Shown: positions 11,325 to 22,870 of the stretch, piece after piece
Layout of the letters: each line of letters opens with the position of its first letter
Position numbering within the stretch: the first letter of the stretch is position 1
From: Paraspadella gotoi
Lineage: Eukaryota; Chaetognatha
Length of the DNA stretch: 64,000 nucleotides
Assembly: GCA_051294375.1 (NCBI GenBank)
Contig: JBJCIZ010000040.1
Coordinates: 228,330 to 292,329, forward strand
Direction: 5' to 3'
Translations under genes and position numbers: made by a program
Notes under the pieces: generated by a model
The model's database searches: none
The model's input: only the letters and a program-made list of their open reading frames with translations
What the model was told of the DNA's origin: nothing

Positions 11325-12179
11325 ATGGCAACAGACTCCGCTACAGCCGCCGCTGCGGCCGCTGCAGCCGCCGCCACTATTCCGCGCCCTTTCCCGATAA
11401 AGTTGCCTCCTTTCGATGCGAACGACGTGGAGATGTGGATCGCCGATGCCAAATTCGTCTTCAGAGCAGCAGGTTGCCGCGATCCCGGTACTCAATTTGC
11501 GCACATTTGCCAAGCCATTCCAACAGAACATCGCCGATCTCTTCGCGAATTCTGGATCAGTGACGTCGAAATTGATCAGGCTCGTCTAAATGCTTTTTAT
11601 GTACGCATCCGCTCTGTATTCGGATTAAAATCCCGCGAGCGTGCCTCGGCAGTTTTAGACGGAATAGAACTAGGAGGCCGACGCCCTTCCCAAGCTGCTG
11701 AAGAAATCAATTCTGCAGTTGATCGAGTTTCCAAAGAAGACCTTAAAAAAGAACTTTTTCTCCGTGCCCTTCCTCCATCAGTTCGAAATTCCATTGTCAG
11801 TGATACTGAATCAAAGACACTAAGAGAACTTGCTACAGCAGCTGATGGTCACTTTGATGCCCATGGAAATCTCCGTGACAAAACTCCAGACACTTCTGCC
11901 CCAACAGACAACTCCAACATCACAAACCAAAGGGTTCCAGTTTCTGCTGCATTCTCTTCTTTCAACCGCGGTCGTCAACGTTGGCGTGGCCGCGGGCGCG
12001 GTCGTGGCCGAGATTCTTCTGAATTTTTTGGAAATAATTCACCACGAATCAATCAATCTTTTTCACAAGTTTCCTCCCTCTGTGGATATCATCGTAACTT
12101 TGGAAACAACGCCCGTCAATGCGCTCCTGGATGTCAACGATTCAAACAGGGAAACGGCAACGCCGGTGCACGGGTGTGA
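11325..12179 (+). CDS. gag: Gypsy gag (capsid/nucleocapsid)
   Basis: 284-codon frame starting MATDSA followed by a polyalanine run. The capsid part includes IPRPFPIKLPPFDANDVEMW and later FAHICQAIP, the pattern of invertebrate gypsy gag proteins. An Arg/Gly-rich RNA-binding stretch (RGRQRWRGRGRGRGRD) precedes a zinc-finger-like LCGYHRNFGNNARQCAPGC near 12083-12140. Gag packages the element's RNA. It overlaps the pol frame by about 60 nt, suggesting frameshift expression. The frame is open across its length. Confidence 0.85.
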   Translation: MATDSATAAAAAAAAAATIPRPFPIKLPPFDANDVEMWIADAKFVFRAAGCRDPGTQFAHICQAIPTEHRRSLREFWISDVEIDQARLNAFYVRIRSVFGLKSRERASAVLDGIELGGRRPSQAAEEINSAVDRVSKEDLKKELFLRALPPSVRNSIVSDTESKTLRELATAADGHFDAHGNLRDKTPDTSAPTDNSNITNQRVPVSAAFSSFNRGRQRWRGRGRGRGRDSSEFFGNNSPRINQSFSQVSSLCGYHRNFGNNARQCAPGCQRFKQGNGNAGARV

Positions 12180-13582
12180 ACGCCGTCGCTGGCAAAAAAG
12201 AAGTATTGGTCCTTGTTCACGATTCACACGGCGGCCACCCTTGGCTTGTTGACGGAGGAGCTCCAGTTTCTTTGATCCCTCCCACCGCACATGAGCGCCG
12301 TCAAGGACCCTCTCGTGACTCTCTTATTGCTGTAAATAAATCTCCAATCTCTTGTTATGGCACCCATCAAGTAAAAATTCGTCTTGGCCAGCATGAGTTC
12401 AAGTGGGAATGCAAAGTTGCCGACGTACATCGCCCAATTCTCGGAGCGGATTTTTTAGCAGAAAATGACCTCGTTGTTGATCATTGCCGAGGTTTTCTCA
12501 TTCATCTTGCTGATTCAGCAGTCATTACTGGACGAGCTACTCCAGCAAAGACTGTCAGAGTAAATGCAGTTTCAAACGTTTTTGAACAAATCATGGACGA
12601 GCGTCCAGAGCTTACTACTCTCTCTTTTGATCCTTCACCCCCCAAGCATGGTGTTGAACACGAAATACCAAAAACTGGTGCTCCAGTTCATGCTCGCGCA
12701 CATCGCCTTTCTCCCGAAGTCTTGGCTGCAGTCAAAAAAGAATTTGACAAGATGGAAGAATTAGGCATTGTAAGAAAAAGTCAAAGTGCTTGGGCATCGC
12801 CTTTGCATGTTGTACGCAAACCCGATGGCAGTCTACGACCTTGTGGAGATTACAGACGCCTTAACAACATTACAGAAGATGACCGTTATCCTGTTCGCAA
12901 CATACTGGATTTTAATGCTGAAATTGCTGGCAAAAAGATTTTCAGTAAGATTGATCTGATGAAAGGATATCATCAAATCCCAGTGGCAGAAAAAGATATC
13001 CACAAGACGGCCATAATAACGCCTTTTGGCTTGTACGAATACCCAAGAATGCCATTTGGACTCAAAAATGCTGCACAAAACTTCCAACGCATGATGGATT
13101 CGGTCCTTCAACATGTACCTCATGTTTTTGTTTATCTTGATGACATATTGGTTGCCAGCAATAGTGCTGAGGAGCACAAGCAAGATCTTTGTTGTCTTTT
13201 TGATGTCCTTGCAGCAAATGGCCTTGTAGTCAACCGCCAAAAATGCATTTTTGGCGCTACATCTCTTGAATTTCTTGGTTTTTCTGTTACCACTGAAGGC
13301 GTCTCTCCTTTACCTTGCAAAGTCGAAACAATTCGCAATTTTCCACAACCATCAACCATCAAAGAGCTTCAGCGCTTTTTAGGAATGTTAAATTATTACC
13401 GTAGATTTGTTCCTCATGCTGCACACAAGTTTGATCCTCTTTATGCACTTTTAAGAGGAAAACCGAAATCTCTTGTTTGGAACGAAGCCTGCAATACTGC
13501 TTTCAATGCAGCAAAAAACGCCATTGCCCAAGCCACTATGCTTCCATCCTGTAGAGGGAGCCAAGATGGCTCTCACAGTTGA
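12119..13582 (+). CDS. pol: Gypsy pol: protease and reverse transcriptase
   Basis: Open 487-codon frame. The protease active site is near 12236 (HPWLVDGGAPVSLIP; the usual D-[TS]-G is D-G-G here, so activity is doubtful). The RT blocks follow: ELGIVRKSQSAWASPLHVV, KPDGSLRPCGDYRRLN, PFGLKNAAQNFQRMMD and the catalytic HVFVYLDDILVASNS (YLDD at 13132-13143). The thumb/connection with LQRFLGMLNYYRRFVPH ends near 13430. The frame shifts at about 13550, just before RNase H, by a single-nucleotide change. Confidence 0.88.
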   Translation: MRSWMSTIQTGKRQRRCTGVNAVAGKKEVLVLVHDSHGGHPWLVDGGAPVSLIPPTAHERRQGPSRDSLIAVNKSPISCYGTHQVKIRLGQHEFKWECKVADVHRPILGADFLAENDLVVDHCRGFLIHLADSAVITGRATPAKTVRVNAVSNVFEQIMDERPELTTLSFDPSPPKHGVEHEIPKTGAPVHARAHRLSPEVLAAVKKEFDKMEELGIVRKSQSAWASPLHVVRKPDGSLRPCGDYRRLNNITEDDRYPVRNILDFNAEIAGKKIFSKIDLMKGYHQIPVAEKDIHKTAIITPFGLYEYPRMPFGLKNAAQNFQRMMDSVLQHVPHVFVYLDDILVASNSAEEHKQDLCCLFDVLAANGLVVNRQKCIFGATSLEFLGFSVTTEGVSPLPCKVETIRNFPQPSTIKELQRFLGMLNYYRRFVPHAAHKFDPLYALLRGKPKSLVWNEACNTAFNAAKNAIAQATMLPSCRGSQDGSHS

Positions 13583-14404
13583 TGCTTCAGACACTGCCCT
13601 AGGAGGGGTATTGGAACAACAAGTTGACAATAAATGGCTTCCAATAGGTTTTTTCTCTAAACCTTTGTTTGAAAACCAGAAAAAATTGGCCTCCCTTTCA
13701 TAAGGAATTATTAGCTGCACACAGAGCCATTCGCCATTTTCGTCCCTACTTAGAAGGTCGTCCATTTACATTGTATTCTGACCACAACTCTCTTATACCA
13801 GGATTAGCAAAGAAGAGCGAACCACACACACAAAGGCAAACATACCAATATAGCTGAATATACAACAGATATTCGTTTTATAGAAGGAAAAAGTAATGTA
13901 GTTGCTGATGCTCTGTCCCGAATCACCACACCTATTGGAACCCTTGATAATACCATTGCCTCTGTCGCCAACAAATGTAGACTTGAAGCCCTCGCCTTAG
14001 CACAAAACAATGATCCAGACGTCCAACGTCTCTCTAAAGATGCTCACACTGCCTTACGCTTTAAAACAGTTCAACTTTGTAATGCAACTCTTATCTGCGA
14101 TATTTCATCAGGAAAAGCACGTCCTCTTGTTCCAATTTTTGATATTCTTCACAATATCTCACACCCTGGAATTAGAGCATCAAAGAAATTAATAACCAAC
14201 CGTTTCGTTTGGCCTTCAATTAATCATGATGTTGGGGAATGGGCACGGACCTGTCTTACTTGCCAACGGAATAAAATACAAACCCATGTTAAAGCACCTC
14301 TGGGAGATTTTAAATTACCTGAAAAACGATTTCAACATGTTCATATTGATATAGTAGGTCCTTTTCCCACAGCTGATGGTTACACTCCATCTTCTGACAG
14401 CTAT
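13545..14404 (+). pseudogene. Gypsy pol: RNase H and N-terminal integrase, frameshifted
   Basis: Three successive frames cover RNase H (MALTVDASDTALGGVLEQ, then KELLAAHRAIRHFRPYLEG and FTLYSDHNSL) and the connection (NVVADALSRI). The integrase H2C2 zinc domain then follows (HPGIRASKKLITNRFVWP through ARTCLTCQRNK near 14165-14270), and the first catalytic Asp block is near 14345 (HVHIDIVGPFP). Shifts near 13683 and 13850 look like 1-nt indels. At 14404 the frame runs into the BEL element. The remainder resumes at 21889. Confidence 0.82.
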
Positions 14405-15149
14405 TGGAGAAAGCGATGCCTTTTTATTCGCGTATAATTGTTTAGTTTCGTTTAGATCGATAGAATCATTTGTTTCCGTTGAATATCTGAATTTACTCTT
14501 CCCCGCGATCAGCTGTTATTAGAGCTAACGAACGAGCGTGTTTCAGTTTTAATCTTTCACAAGTCTTTTTACTCTTAATCAAACACTGTGTAAAAAATGA
14601 AAAGGAAAATACTTTAAATAATGTTTTGTACTACTTTACTGCAATGTTTTATTCTCTATTCTGGAACCCAAATTGAAGGTTAGTTTACATTGGATTTATA
14701 TTGAATTGTACTTAGGTTATATATGTTACTTATAAGTTTAAGGTTTAAAGTTTATTTAATACTAATTTAGCATTGTCTATTTTTTGTAGTTTTAACTCAC
14801 ACTTGCCTCTCCTTGAACACCACCCTCCTTCTTGCCTACCTGTCCTTCTACATTGCTTACCATGAATATTTGTACCTGAGATTGGAAATTGTATTATCTC
14901 AAAAGTGTGGTTACTATTTCTGCTTTATTACATGGTTCTGGGAATATAAGGTTATAGTTAAGGTGTTTTAACATGTTAGAACTGTTTGGTTTCAAAGATA
15001 CTTGTTTGAGAGTAGTTGAACACGGATTTGAATTCAATAATTAATTAGGGCACAAATTAGGGCACTCTAGAAGAATAGAGATGAAACTTAGTTTTGTTTT
15101 TATTGCGATAATCTCGGATTATCTAGGTCGCGCGTTAAGAAGCGCTTCA
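14405..15149 (+). repeat. BEL 5' LTR
   Basis: Begins TGGAGAAAGCGATGCC and ends AAGCGCTTCA. It is a near-copy of 21149-21888 over its entire length. The interior begins GTTTAAAACTTCAC. It carries AT-rich promoter-like sequence without an obvious single TATA box. Confidence 0.92.
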
Positions 15150-15402
15150 GTTTAAAACTTCACATTTCTGAGTGCCAGTATGTGGCTTCAATTTTCTGTG
15201 CCCTCATTTTAATTTACTTGGTTATTACCAAGTTTCGGTTTTATGATTTAGCTTAAGGCTTACTGATGTTGTTGCTTTATTGTCCTTAAACCCCAGGGGG
15301 TCAAAGTATGAAGGTTTGGCTTTTCCCTGTTTGACAGGACCAAGCCTCAAGGCTTTTGTTTATTGCTCATTTTGTCTATAAGGATTCATTGATTTTTCTG
15401 CC

Positions 15403-17100
15403 ATGGCTATGGCTAAGTCACTGGAAGACGTTCTTGAGGATCTGAAAGGAGAAGCTGAACAGGCATCATTAGTTGTTCATCATGCCATTGCAGCTGCAAG
15501 GACCGCGCCTAGAGTTGAGCGCTTAAGGTCACTTCAGAGTGCCAAGGATGCCTTCTTAAGATTTTGTGACAAAGTAGATGCCATTGAAACGTTCCGCCAA
15601 GAGGGTGGAAAGACTCGTACCATGGAGATTAAGATCAAGGGAGCCTTAAGTAGGTTATGCCCTACTCGTGAACAATACAAAGCCAGTCTTGATGCCATTG
15701 GGAAAACTCCCCCTTCTTCACCCAATCTAGAATCTGTATCAACAGCAGCTTACTCTTTCTGCTGATTTGGCTGTGAGTACTATAGCATCAACAACCTTGC
15801 CTTCTGCTTCAGTGACAGTCATTTCCCTTCCGCCACCTCCCGCTTCGTCTAGGAGGACCTCTAACACAAGAGGATGAGCGGTCGTATGTATCTGCTGGTA
15901 GCCATTCTCGTCATTCATCTAAAAAGCAGATCTACTGGGAGTTCTACTTCTTCTAAGCGCGATCAGCGCGCAGCAACAAAGGCTGCTATTGAGCTTAAAA
16001 AGCAGCAATTAAGGTTTCAGTTCCTTAAGGAACAACATGGTAGAAAACAGATAGAAATGGAGGACGAGCAAAAGCGTAAGCAGATAGAAATGGAGGAACG
16101 AGCAAAAGCGTAAGCAGATAGAAATGGAGGATGAGCGAAAGCGTAAGCAGTTGGAATTTGAAGAGGAACAAAAGAGGAAGCAACGAGAGCTTGATGAAGA
16201 ACTGAAGGAACAAGCCTTGGAGCTCAATATGCGCCAACTTGATCTGGAAGGTGCTCTGGAGAATGTGCGAACCAGTGAGGGGGATTCAAGAGGGACCCCA
16301 TGTCACATCTAATGATCGCGTTCAGAGCTTTCTTGAGAAAGTAGGACAACAGCCAGATTGTTCTGGCCAAGGCGCACCAGATATTGTCATTGAGCCAGCT
16401 ACTGGTCAGCCCCTTCAGGATCCGTTTTTCAATTTCCTTCACTATCCTCTCAGGCTGTGGCGGGCAGTCCTACTGGGCGTCCTCCTCTGCCTCCAGCTTC
16501 ACCTGCTTCAGTCAATCCCATTCCATCCTCTACTACTACTAGTCTGCCCATTATACTCCAACCCATTTGATTCAGCCTTCCCATCCTGTTCCCATTTCAA
16601 CCTTGACCTTTACCAGCCACCACAACCGCTGCCATTATCTTCCGCCCAATTGCCTTTTACAATCTTTGTCCTATTTATCAGCCTCACTGACTCTCCTACA
16701 ACAGCGACCATTTCAACAACCCATTTTTTCTCAAACTTCTATTCGCCCACCCATCACCATCCACAGTGCGTTATGGCGACATCAGCACTCAACCCTGCTG
16801 CAGCTTCATGGTCTCCGACTTGCATCACAGCATTAGGCACTGGAGCCTCACAACCTCCACAGATGCACACTGAATCGGTTATCGCTGTTCAGAACCAAGT
16901 GCTTCGCTTCGTCCGAAACGAAATTAAGGGTGATAGGTTTGAACTGAGCCCATTTCTTACTCAGTTTGCGACTAAGGTTGAGAGTTCTTGCTTGACCTCT
17001 CAGGAGAAGTTTAGGGATTGTTGGAGTGGGTAGAGGGTGAGGCCTATGATTTGATTCAGAGATTTGAATATGAGCAGAAGCCGATGTCGCGTTATATCAC
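15403..17100 (+). pseudogene. BEL gag, frameshifted, with coiled coil
   Basis: Starts at ATG 15403 (MAMAKSLEDVLEDLKGEAEQ), open to 15765. It then continues in shifted frames: a charged coiled-coil made of near-identical 30-33 bp repeats (KRKQIEMEDE-like, about 16020-16200), a Pro-rich low-complexity segment (16400-16800), and a capsid-like part with RNEIKGDRFELSPFLTQF near 16915-16970 (DUF1759 style). Gag would form the particle. At least four frameshifts or stops mean no full protein is made from this copy as assembled. Confidence 0.75.
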
Positions 17101-17539
17101 GCAAAGTTGGAGCTCGCCAAAAGGTGGGGAGCCACCCCTGACTCTGCAGGGGAAAAGCTCAGACAAATTCTGAAGAAGGCAAAGGTTAAGGAAGGCGATT
17201 ATAGTGGTGTCAGAAAATTTTATTATCAGCTTCAGTCGTGGTGAATTGCCACAACAGAATAACAGCTTGAGTGAATTGGCTACTAACTCCTCTGTCAATA
17301 AGATTCTTGAGACGGCTGTTCCTTTTTGAAAGTGTGGGAACAAAAAGTTTAACCGTAAAAGAATGCAGGGGATTTACCTGACCTTCCATGATTTCCTTCA
17401 ATTTCTCAACGAATATGGTCAAGAGGTGATACTCCATTCATGGAAGATAAATCTCTTCAAGAGGTAAAAAGAGTAATCCGTTCCTGCTGTTGAGGCTGAA
17501 GGATCTTCCCCTGCTCCGGGAACCCAGTCTGCTAAGTCT

Positions 17540-18560
17540 AACCCAGTCTTCTGCCATCTGCATTCAAATGCAGGGTGTGCAACCGCGTGTCTCATGCGGT
17601 AGAGAAGTGTCATGTCTTTTTGCGTGCTAAGCCTTTTCAGCGGAATAACATCTGTCGACATTCTCGTCTTTGCTTTAGATGTTTGGAACTGGCCATTCTG
17701 CTGTCAATTGTAAGGACCCCCAAACATGCACCACATGTAAGGACAGCACCACACACTTCTCCACAGTGAGCCTAAGCAAACTGACCAAACTCAAACACCC
17801 AGCATCCGCATCAACCCCCACACCTTCAACATCTACCTCGTCTGCACCACCTCAGCAATCCCAGACTGCTAAAAAGTTTGCTTCTCATTCCATTAGAGCC
17901 AGGAAAAGAGACGGATATAGGCCCATAGTCGCCATTTTGGTTCGCTGCGACAGTAGGGAAAAGTACGTCTATGCTCTCTTAGATACTGAAGTGATGTGAC
18001 TTTTTGTTCTCAGCGTCTTGCTGATGAGATGGGATCGCCTATCTCTAGTGCGATGATTGACCTTAAGGTCATTGGTAGTAGATCTCGTAAACCACGAGAT
18101 GTCACCCAGCTAGAGCTGGTGAGCTTATGGAGTGAGGAGGGTAAAGAACCCTTCAAAGTTTTGCACTCCAATATCATTATTGATCCCGAGCTTACCAATG
18201 GTGACACTTACCCACAACTCAAAAAGAGGTATGGTTATGACCATCTTAAGGAAGTTAAGGTGGGGAGATTGAAGGTGTTGAGAGTTTTGATCTCATTATT
18301 GGTAAGGACCTTGCTGATACCTTGCTCCATGAAGAGATTGTGCGTGGTTCTCTTGGCACTCCTAGTGCTTTTAGGACTATATGGGGCTGGTCCTTGATGA
18401 GTCCTGGAGAAGATGGCTGGACAAAAAATTTTATACTTCTTATATTGCTGTCAACAATGAACAGTCATTTGCTAAAATTGGAGCACCTGTTATTACCGAG
18501 CCATCTGAGTTTAAAAGAAGTCACTAGGACATGGAAACAGCTTTGGGCTTGGGCTACGAC
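17540..18560 (+). pseudogene. BEL zinc knuckle and aspartic protease region
   Basis: Frames give CRVCNRVSHAVEKCHVF, then CFRC-LGTGHSAVNC, a CX2CX4HX4C zinc knuckle at about 17668-17712. The protease region follows (YRPIVAILVRCDSREKYVYA with an LLDT active-site motif near 17975, then VTFCSQRLADEMG) with a frameshift at 17995. Downstream, FDLIIGKDLAD and TPSAFRTIWGWSLMSP are normal BEL segments between protease and RT. The next expected block, RT, is not there: by 18560 the sequence already matches the post-RT part. Confidence 0.75.
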
Positions 18561-19700
18561 CCAAAATACCGATGAGTATTTCTTCAAGGTGAGTGACCGA
18601 AAGGCGGGGGAGATGGACTTCTCTCAAAAGGAAATTGTTGTCGGTCACAGCTTCAGTCTATTCACGCTTTGGGCCTAGCATCTCCATGTATACTTCAGGC
18701 AAGTTACTGCTCCAGAAAGCTTGTAAAGCCGATGTTGGTTGGATGATCCTCTCCCTGAGGAGATAAACCAAGCCTTTAAGGAATGGCTAGGACGTCTGCC
18801 TAGCTTGTCTCTGGTCCGAGTCCCAAGGTGGAAAAAGACCTCACCCTACACAAAAAATTCGACACTTCATATTTTTGTTGATGCTTCGAGCGTGGCTTAT
18901 GGTGCTGCAGCTTATCAACGAATTGTTGATGAATATGATGTTGTCCATGTGAATATTTTGGTTGCTAAGGCACGTGTTACTCCTTTGAATCGTCTGCCAC
19001 AAAAAAGTCGTGAAACCATTCCCGCTCTGAGATGCAAGAAGCTATCTCTGGAATTGATTTGTACAAGTTTCTCAAACGTGAGGCAGACGAGGACCTGGGT
19101 GATGTGTTCTTCTGGATAGATGCTACCTGCATCTTGAAGATGATTAGAAATAGGACTACACAGTACAAGGCATATTTTTCCAATCGTTTGAATACCATTC
19201 ATGAGGTGACAGATGTTGGACAGTGGCGTTATGTTCCCACCAATAAAGAATCCAGCGGATCTGTGTTCCGTGGTATTAATGCAGATGATTCTGTATCCTG
19301 GAAGTTTTTGCATTGTGGTCCGAGTTTCTACTCGATTTGCCTTCACTCTGGCCTACTGAAGAAGAAAAGGATTGTTGTCATGCAACTAGTGATTTTCAAG
19401 TGCATACTATCGAGGCAGCTGCTTCATCAGCTGTCTCAGATGTCTTTGAGGAATTGGCCTCAAATGTCTCCACATGGAGAAGGATGATCAGGCGTTTTGC
19501 TATCTGCTCTTCCTTTTGCAGAACGCTTCAGAGGAAGCGCAAGCCTGGTCCTTTGACACTTGAAGATGAGATGGACAGTGAGAAGCTCGTGCTTCAACTG
19601 CTCCAGGAGCAACATTTTGGTAAAGAGATTGCGATCTTCAGCCAGCATCGCCTTCAGTTTCTCAGCGCTCGGAAGTCAAAAGTCTTTCCCTTCGCCGCCT
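18560..19700 (+). pseudogene. BEL peptidase A17/RNase H-like and pre-integrase region
   Basis: Begins with TDEYFFKVSDRKAGEMDFS, the post-RT segment, then KACKADVG and WDDPLPEEINQAFKEWL-type words near 18710-18800. Next are LHIFVDASSVAYGAAAYQR (about 18862-18918, RNase H-like Asp) and LGDVFFWIDATCILKMIRNR. The pre-integrase helices (VSTWRRMIRRFAICSSF, LQEQHFGKEIAIF) run to 19702. Several frames are used. This normally follows RT in BEL/Pao pol. Its presence directly after the protease region defines the internal deletion. Confidence 0.75.
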
Positions 19701-20935
19701 AGACCCATTCATTGGAAGTGATGTCTCCTGAGAGTTGGTGGCCGACTTCAGCGCCTTGTTGGAGAAGAGTATGATTCGAAGCATCCGATCGTTTTGCCTG
19801 CCTCTTCTCGATATCACCAAGATGATCATCCATTGGCGCCACTGCAGAGATGCGCATACCGGGCCTGACCAGATTCTGGCAAAGTTGCGGCGCAAGTTTT
19901 GATCATCAGAGGTCGTGCTACTGTTCAGCGATGTATTCGACGCTGCACCGCTTGTAAGCGGGCTCATGGAAAACTTTGCAGCAAAAGATGGTCCTTTACC
20001 TAGTCTGCGTATTGGCGTTGGTTATCCTTTTGAGGTGACTGGAGTGGATTTGTTTGGTCCCTTCTATGTGAAGTCAGGACGTCATACTCCAAAGCGTTGG
20101 GTGCCCTTTTTACATGTCTCAAGATGCGTGCTAATCCATTTGGAACCTCTGAGGGATATATCAACTCCTGAGTTTTTGAATGCTTTTGAACGTTTTCGTG
20201 CGCAGACCCCCGGTGTCAAGGTTCTTTGGAGCGACAATGGCACCAACTTTCGTGGTGCAACCAAAGAGTTGGATGATGCTCTACACAAGTGGAACCAAGA
20301 GGCCGAAGAACAGTTCATGCATCATCGTATCAAGTGGCTCTTCAATCTGCTGAGGCGCCCCACTGGGGAGGCGCCTGGGAATCTCTCGTCAAGATTACGA
20401 GAAAGCGTTATTGTCCCTTATTCAGGGAAAAGACGTCTCGGACGTTGTGTTTGGTACCCTACTTTGCTCAGTGGAGAACATTGTGAATGATCGTCCTATT
20501 ACGAGGAATCCTGAGAGCGCGAAGGATCCGCCCGCGCTTTCCCCTCCATGTTGCTGTATCCCGGTCTTCCTGCCCTTGGTGCGCACCTGACTGGTCCTCC
20601 GATGTCTGATGGACAGTGCGCCCGCACTGCATGGCAGCAGCTATGTGCCCTTGCTGATGAGTTTTGGAAGCGGTGGCGTTATGAGTATATTGCCAGCTGC
20701 AACAGCGCCAGAAGTGGACAAAGTCACACCACAATCTCAAGAAGGGCGACATCGTTATCATCGCAATGACAAGCTACCTCGGTCCCATTGGAGTCTTGCC
20801 ATTATAGAGGAGCCGCTCGGGGATGGCACTCATGTGCGCCGTGTCCGAGTCCGTACGGCAAAAGGAACTGTCCTTGACCGAGATTGCTCCAAGCTTGTCC
20901 TCCTCGAATGCCATGAAAGACGGAGAAGAACTTGA
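19700..20935 (+). pseudogene. BEL integrase core and DUF5641-like C-terminus
   Basis: A degenerate zinc-binding region (CIRRCTACKRAHGKL in frame near 19930) precedes the DDE core: YPFEVTGVDLFGPFYVKSG (first Asp, about 20023), KVLWSDNGTNFRGATKELDD (second Asp, about 20220), and after a frameshift WGGAWESLVKITRKRY (Glu, about 20360). A C-terminal ADEFWKRWRYEYIAS and TVLDRDCSKLVLLEC match the DUF5641 module of BEL integrases, ending at 20935. At least two frameshifts are present. Confidence 0.8.
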
Positions 20936-21148
20936 TATTTCCGATTCTATCAATGTTTAGATTTTTATCTGTGTACAGTGTACATTTTTATCATAGATGT
21001 TTTTACCATTTTATCATAGATGCTTTTACCATTTTTTATTGTAGATGTTTTATCATTTTAGTATGTCTGTAGTTCCCTATTTTTTATAGCTAACGCCATC
21101 ATTTTATTGTTCGCTTTTATTTATCAGGGAAACCCTGATGGCGGGGGT
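20936..21148 (+). other. BEL 3' non-coding region and polypurine tract
   Basis: Contains short imperfect repeats of 'ttttatcatagatg' (20985-21060) and the purine tract GATGGCGGGGGT just before the 3' LTR at 21149. Confidence 0.7.
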
Positions 21149-21888
21149 AGGAGAAAGCGATGCCTTTTTATTCGCGTATAATTGTTTAGTTTCGTTTAGA
21201 TCGATAGAATCATTTGTTTCCGTTGAATATCTGAATTTACTCTTCCCCGCGATCACTGTTATTAGAGCTAACGAACGAGCGTGTTTCAGTTTTAATCTTT
21301 CACAAGTCTTTTACTCTTAATTCAAACACGTGTGTAAAATGAAAAGGAAAATACTTTAAATAATGTTTTGTACTACTTTACTGCCAATGTTTTTTTCTCT
21401 ATTCTGGAACCCAAATTGAAGGTTAGTTTACATTGGATTTATATTGAATTGTACTTAGGTTATATATGTTACTTATAAGTTTAAGGTTTAAAGTTTATTT
21501 AATACTAATTTAGCATTGTCTATTTTTGTAGTTTAACTCACACTTGCCTCTCCTTGAACACCACCCTCCTTCTTGCCTACCTGTCCTTCTACATTGCTTA
21601 CCATGAATATTTGTACTTGAGATTGGAAATTGTATTATCTCAAAATGTGGTTACTATTTCTGCTTTATTACATGTTCTGGGAATATAAGGTTATAGTTAA
21701 GGTGTTTTACATGTTAGAACTGTTTGGTTCCAAAGATACTTGTTTGAGAGTAGTTGAACACGGATTTGAATTCAATAATTAATTAGGGCACAAATTAGGG
21801 CACTCTAGAAGAATAGAGATGAAACTTAGTTTTGTTTTATTTGCGATAATCTCGGATTATCTAGGTCGCGCGTTAAGAAGCGCTTTCA
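21149..21888 (+). repeat. BEL 3' LTR
   Basis: Full-length partner of 14405-15149, ending GCGCTTTCA. It is followed by GTTAT, the presumed target duplication. The gypsy integrase reading resumes at once (CGACCGC...). Confidence 0.92.
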
Positions 21889-22870
21889 GTTATCGACCGC
21901 TTTTCAAGATGGCCAGAAGCATTACCTTTACGAGACACAAACACCACCAGTATAGCTGCTGCATTCTGCAATGGTTGGATAAGTCGTTTTGGAATTCCCT
22001 CAATCCTAACTACAGACAGAGGTCCTCAATTTACCTCAGAAATCTGGAAACAAATGTCAGAAATGCTCGGAGTTCATCTAGCAGCTACCACTGCCTATCA
22101 TCCCCAAGCCAATGGGACGATTGAAAGATTCCACCGTTCATTAAAAGCAGCATTGAAAAGTCGTTGTGATATTGCTGGATACAACTGGTTTCACCAACTG
22201 CCATGGGTTATGTTAGGACTTTGCGTCGCTCACAAACATGACCTTAATGCTTCTCCAGCCGAAATGATTTACGGAGAAACACTTTCAATTCCCGGTGAAT
22301 TGCTACCCACCCTAAACCAATCTACTGATACTAACAATGACATCAGAAACGAATTACTCCATAATATCCGCCATGAAGCTGCAATCCCTGCTTCCAACTC
22401 CAGGCACAAAACACGGTATCCCACCTACCAATATCCCAACAAAATTACAAGATGCAGCATTTGTTTTTGTGCGCCGTGGAGGAATAACAGCTCCACTTCA
22501 ATCTCCTTATGACGGACCATATCGAGTGATAGAACATGGTGATAAACATTTTATCATAGAAAAACCAGGGCGTCCCAATGACTCTGTCTCTATCGATCGT
22601 TTAAAACCGGCAATATCCGAAGAAAAATTTCCTCCTCTTCCTTCTATTCCACGCCCTCGTGGACGACCACCACGCCAAAATTTTCCAGAAACAAAAGAAC
22701 CTACAGCAACGCCCAGCGAAGCAACAAAATCTCGAGCAACACCTCCTTCAACTACTCCACTTCCTTCAATACCTCAACCGACTCGCATCCAACCTCCTCG
22801 ATCTTGGCGCCAACGAATCCCTCTTCCAAGGATGCTACATCCTCCTGATGACGAACCGTTATTCTAAAAC
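21889..22870 (+). pseudogene. Gypsy integrase, distal catalytic part and C-terminus
   Basis: Resumes the gypsy integrase after the BEL insertion: IDRFSRWPEA-like words at 21893-21920, the second Asp block near 22012 (TTDRGPQFTSE), the Glu block (AAYHPQANGTIERFHRSLKA-type, about 22090-22150), then ASPAEMIYGETLSIPGELL. A shifted frame carries the C-terminal GPY/F-like module (SPYDGPYRVIEHGDKHFII) and a Pro-rich tail with stop at 22865-22867. With the part before 14404 it makes a complete, though frameshifted, integrase. Confidence 0.83.

Larger units (their letters stand above)
14405..21888 (+). mobile_element. BEL/Pao LTR retrotransposon lacking reverse transcriptase
   Basis: LTRs of about 745 and 740 bp (14405-15149, 21149-21888) flank a 6 kb interior with broken gag, a zinc knuckle, protease, the peptidase A17/RNase H-like part, integrase and the DUF5641-type C-terminus. 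The flanks are GCTAT (14400-14404) and GTTAT (21889-21893), a 5-bp target duplication with one mismatch. The RT fingers-palm region between protease and A17 is absent near 18500-18560. It is inserted in the gypsy integrase in the same orientation. LTR differences are mostly 1-nt indels in short homopolymers, suggesting sequencing noise on top of recent insertion. Confidence 0.92.

Noticed and set aside
11045-11531. Minus-strand Ala- and Gly-rich frames opposite gag
   Set aside because: Antisense shadows of the gypsy gag GC-rich leader; the plus-strand frame has the gag features.
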